Source of the DNA: Methanobacteriota archaeon | GTDB lineage: Archaea > Thermoplasmatota > Thermoplasmata > Methanomassiliicoccales > Methanomethylophilaceae | Assembly (NCBI GenBank): GCA_029574055.1 | Contig: JAKQBQ010000054.1 | Coordinates: forward strand, 1-5,491 | Length of the DNA stretch: 5,491 nucleotides | Direction of reading: 5' to 3' | Position numbers and translations under genes: made by a program | Notes under the pieces: model-generated | What the model saw: the letters and a program-made list of their open reading frames with translations, nothing else | What the model was told of the DNA's origin: nothing | Databases searched by the model: none | Shown here: positions 4,842 through 5,491 of the stretch, in pieces | How the letters are laid out: every line of letters starts with the position of its first letter | Numbering within the stretch: the first letter of the stretch is position 1

Positions 4842-5491
4842 ATGGATCCGGAACAACAGCTGTCCGAGTTCGCTAAACGGGTGCGGGAATGGATCGATAA
4901 GATCGGCTCATCGAAAGGAAAGGATGCCGAACGGCTGCAGTCCGAGCTGTCTCACTTCCTCGCCGAGGGGGTGCAGCTCCTGATGGCGCGGGGAGTATCC
5001 CTTACGAGGATCGAGAAGGTCATAAGGGAAGCCACCGACGTCGTCCCGCAGACATATGCGCCGGATGCCGATGAGCAAGATGACTATGTCGATGAGCCAA
5101 TGGGTTCTCCCACAGCCGAGGTGATGCTCTTCCTTCCCATGGACGAGGGAACGGTCGAAGCGTTCGCAGAGGGTAAGATAAGCAGCGATGAGATGATGGA
5201 CATGCTTTCCACGCCGGACGCGGTCCCGATAGAACTGTCTTTGGGATTGGAGCTGGTGCTTACCGATTTCGGTAAGGATGAGACATTATCTGAAGCCACA
5301 GGCGGCGGAGAGATCGTGGCCGGACCGGATGGGGAAGCGTTCATACCTGAGCTTCTGGATATGAGGACGAAGGACGGAGGCCGGTTCTACATTGCCGACC
5401 CCTTGGTCTTCAAGACCGTTGAAGAAGTACGAAATATCAATTCCCTCCTTGAGCCGATAGGCAAAGAGGGATTCTTCAAAAAAGCGAAGAT
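4842..5491 (+). CDS. Unrecognised acidic protein, fourth operon gene (partial)
   Basis: The frame is open from ATG 4842 to the window end, giving 216 complete codons of a longer protein. I do not recognise the family. Residues 1-65 are rich in predicted helix (QQLSEFAKRVREWIDKIG, ELSHFLAEGVQLL, LTRIEKVIREATD). Residues 72-90 form a strongly acidic, probably flexible linker (DADEQDDYVDE). From about 92 a different, mixed domain follows (AEVMLFLPMDEGTVEAF, VPIELSLGLELVLTDF, GRFYIADPLVFKTVEEV). No catalytic motif, signal peptide or membrane segment is visible in the part present. AAGGAAG lies directly before the ATG, a tight spacing, but there is no other in-frame ATG upstream or within the first 47 codons. 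Position and strand suggest it belongs to the TPR-ankyrin operon. Confidence 0.72.
   Translation, partial: MDPEQQLSEFAKRVREWIDKIGSSKGKDAERLQSELSHFLAEGVQLLMARGVSLTRIEKVIREATDVVPQTYAPDADEQDDYVDEPMGSPTAEVMLFLPMDEGTVEAFAEGKISSDEMMDMLSTPDAVPIELSLGLELVLTDFGKDETLSEATGGGEIVAGPDGEAFIPELLDMRTKDGGRFYIADPLVFKTVEEVRNINSLLEPIGKEGFFKKAK

Noticed and set aside
3831..4856. 341-codon minus-strand frame opposite the second ankyrin gene
   Set aside because: Long antisense frames are common opposite GC-rich repeat genes with strong codon bias; the plus strand encodes unmistakable ankyrin repeats.

Overview
The window looks archaeal. The tRNA has no encoded 3' CCA. The first gene of each transcription unit lacks a Shine-Dalgarno sequence and instead has an A/T-rich TATA-like box (TTATTAAT / TTAATAAT type) roughly 27-33 bases upstream of its start, which fits leaderless or nearly leaderless mRNAs. 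Genes inside the operon do carry purine-rich ribosome binding sites. Moderate-to-high GC and the gene mix (class II-type purF, an orphan MNT nucleotidyltransferase, ankyrin genes) would suit a Thermoplasmata-class methanogen such as Methanomassiliicoccales, but that lineage assignment is an inference that a homology search would have to confirm.

Layout. Bases 1-95 hold the last 30 codons of purF (amidophosphoribosyltransferase), followed by a T-run and a strong hairpin. Bases 96-252 carry a 14-base direct repeat and a TATA-like element. A tRNA-Ala(GGC) lies at 253-325. A stand-alone isochorismatase-type cysteine hydrolase gene is at 371-934. A 230-base gap follows that can be folded into a branched structure, then a small MNT-type nucleotidyltransferase gene (1165-1473) without a recognisable HEPN partner. 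A second gap (1474-1701) contains several inverted repeats, the most striking being a 23-base near-perfect palindrome centred on the TATA-like element of the next operon.

From 1702 to the window end, four closely spaced plus-strand genes form an apparent operon: a TPR-like helical-repeat protein, a large ankyrin-repeat protein broken by a frameshift near 2520, a second intact ankyrin-repeat protein of about ten repeats, and an unrecognised acidic protein cut by the window edge. None of the four has a visible signal peptide, membrane segment or catalytic motif. The operon therefore looks like a set of cytoplasmic protein-protein interaction modules whose target or effector may be encoded beyond base 5491. 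This operon, with its palindromic control site, is the best candidate here for something undescribed.
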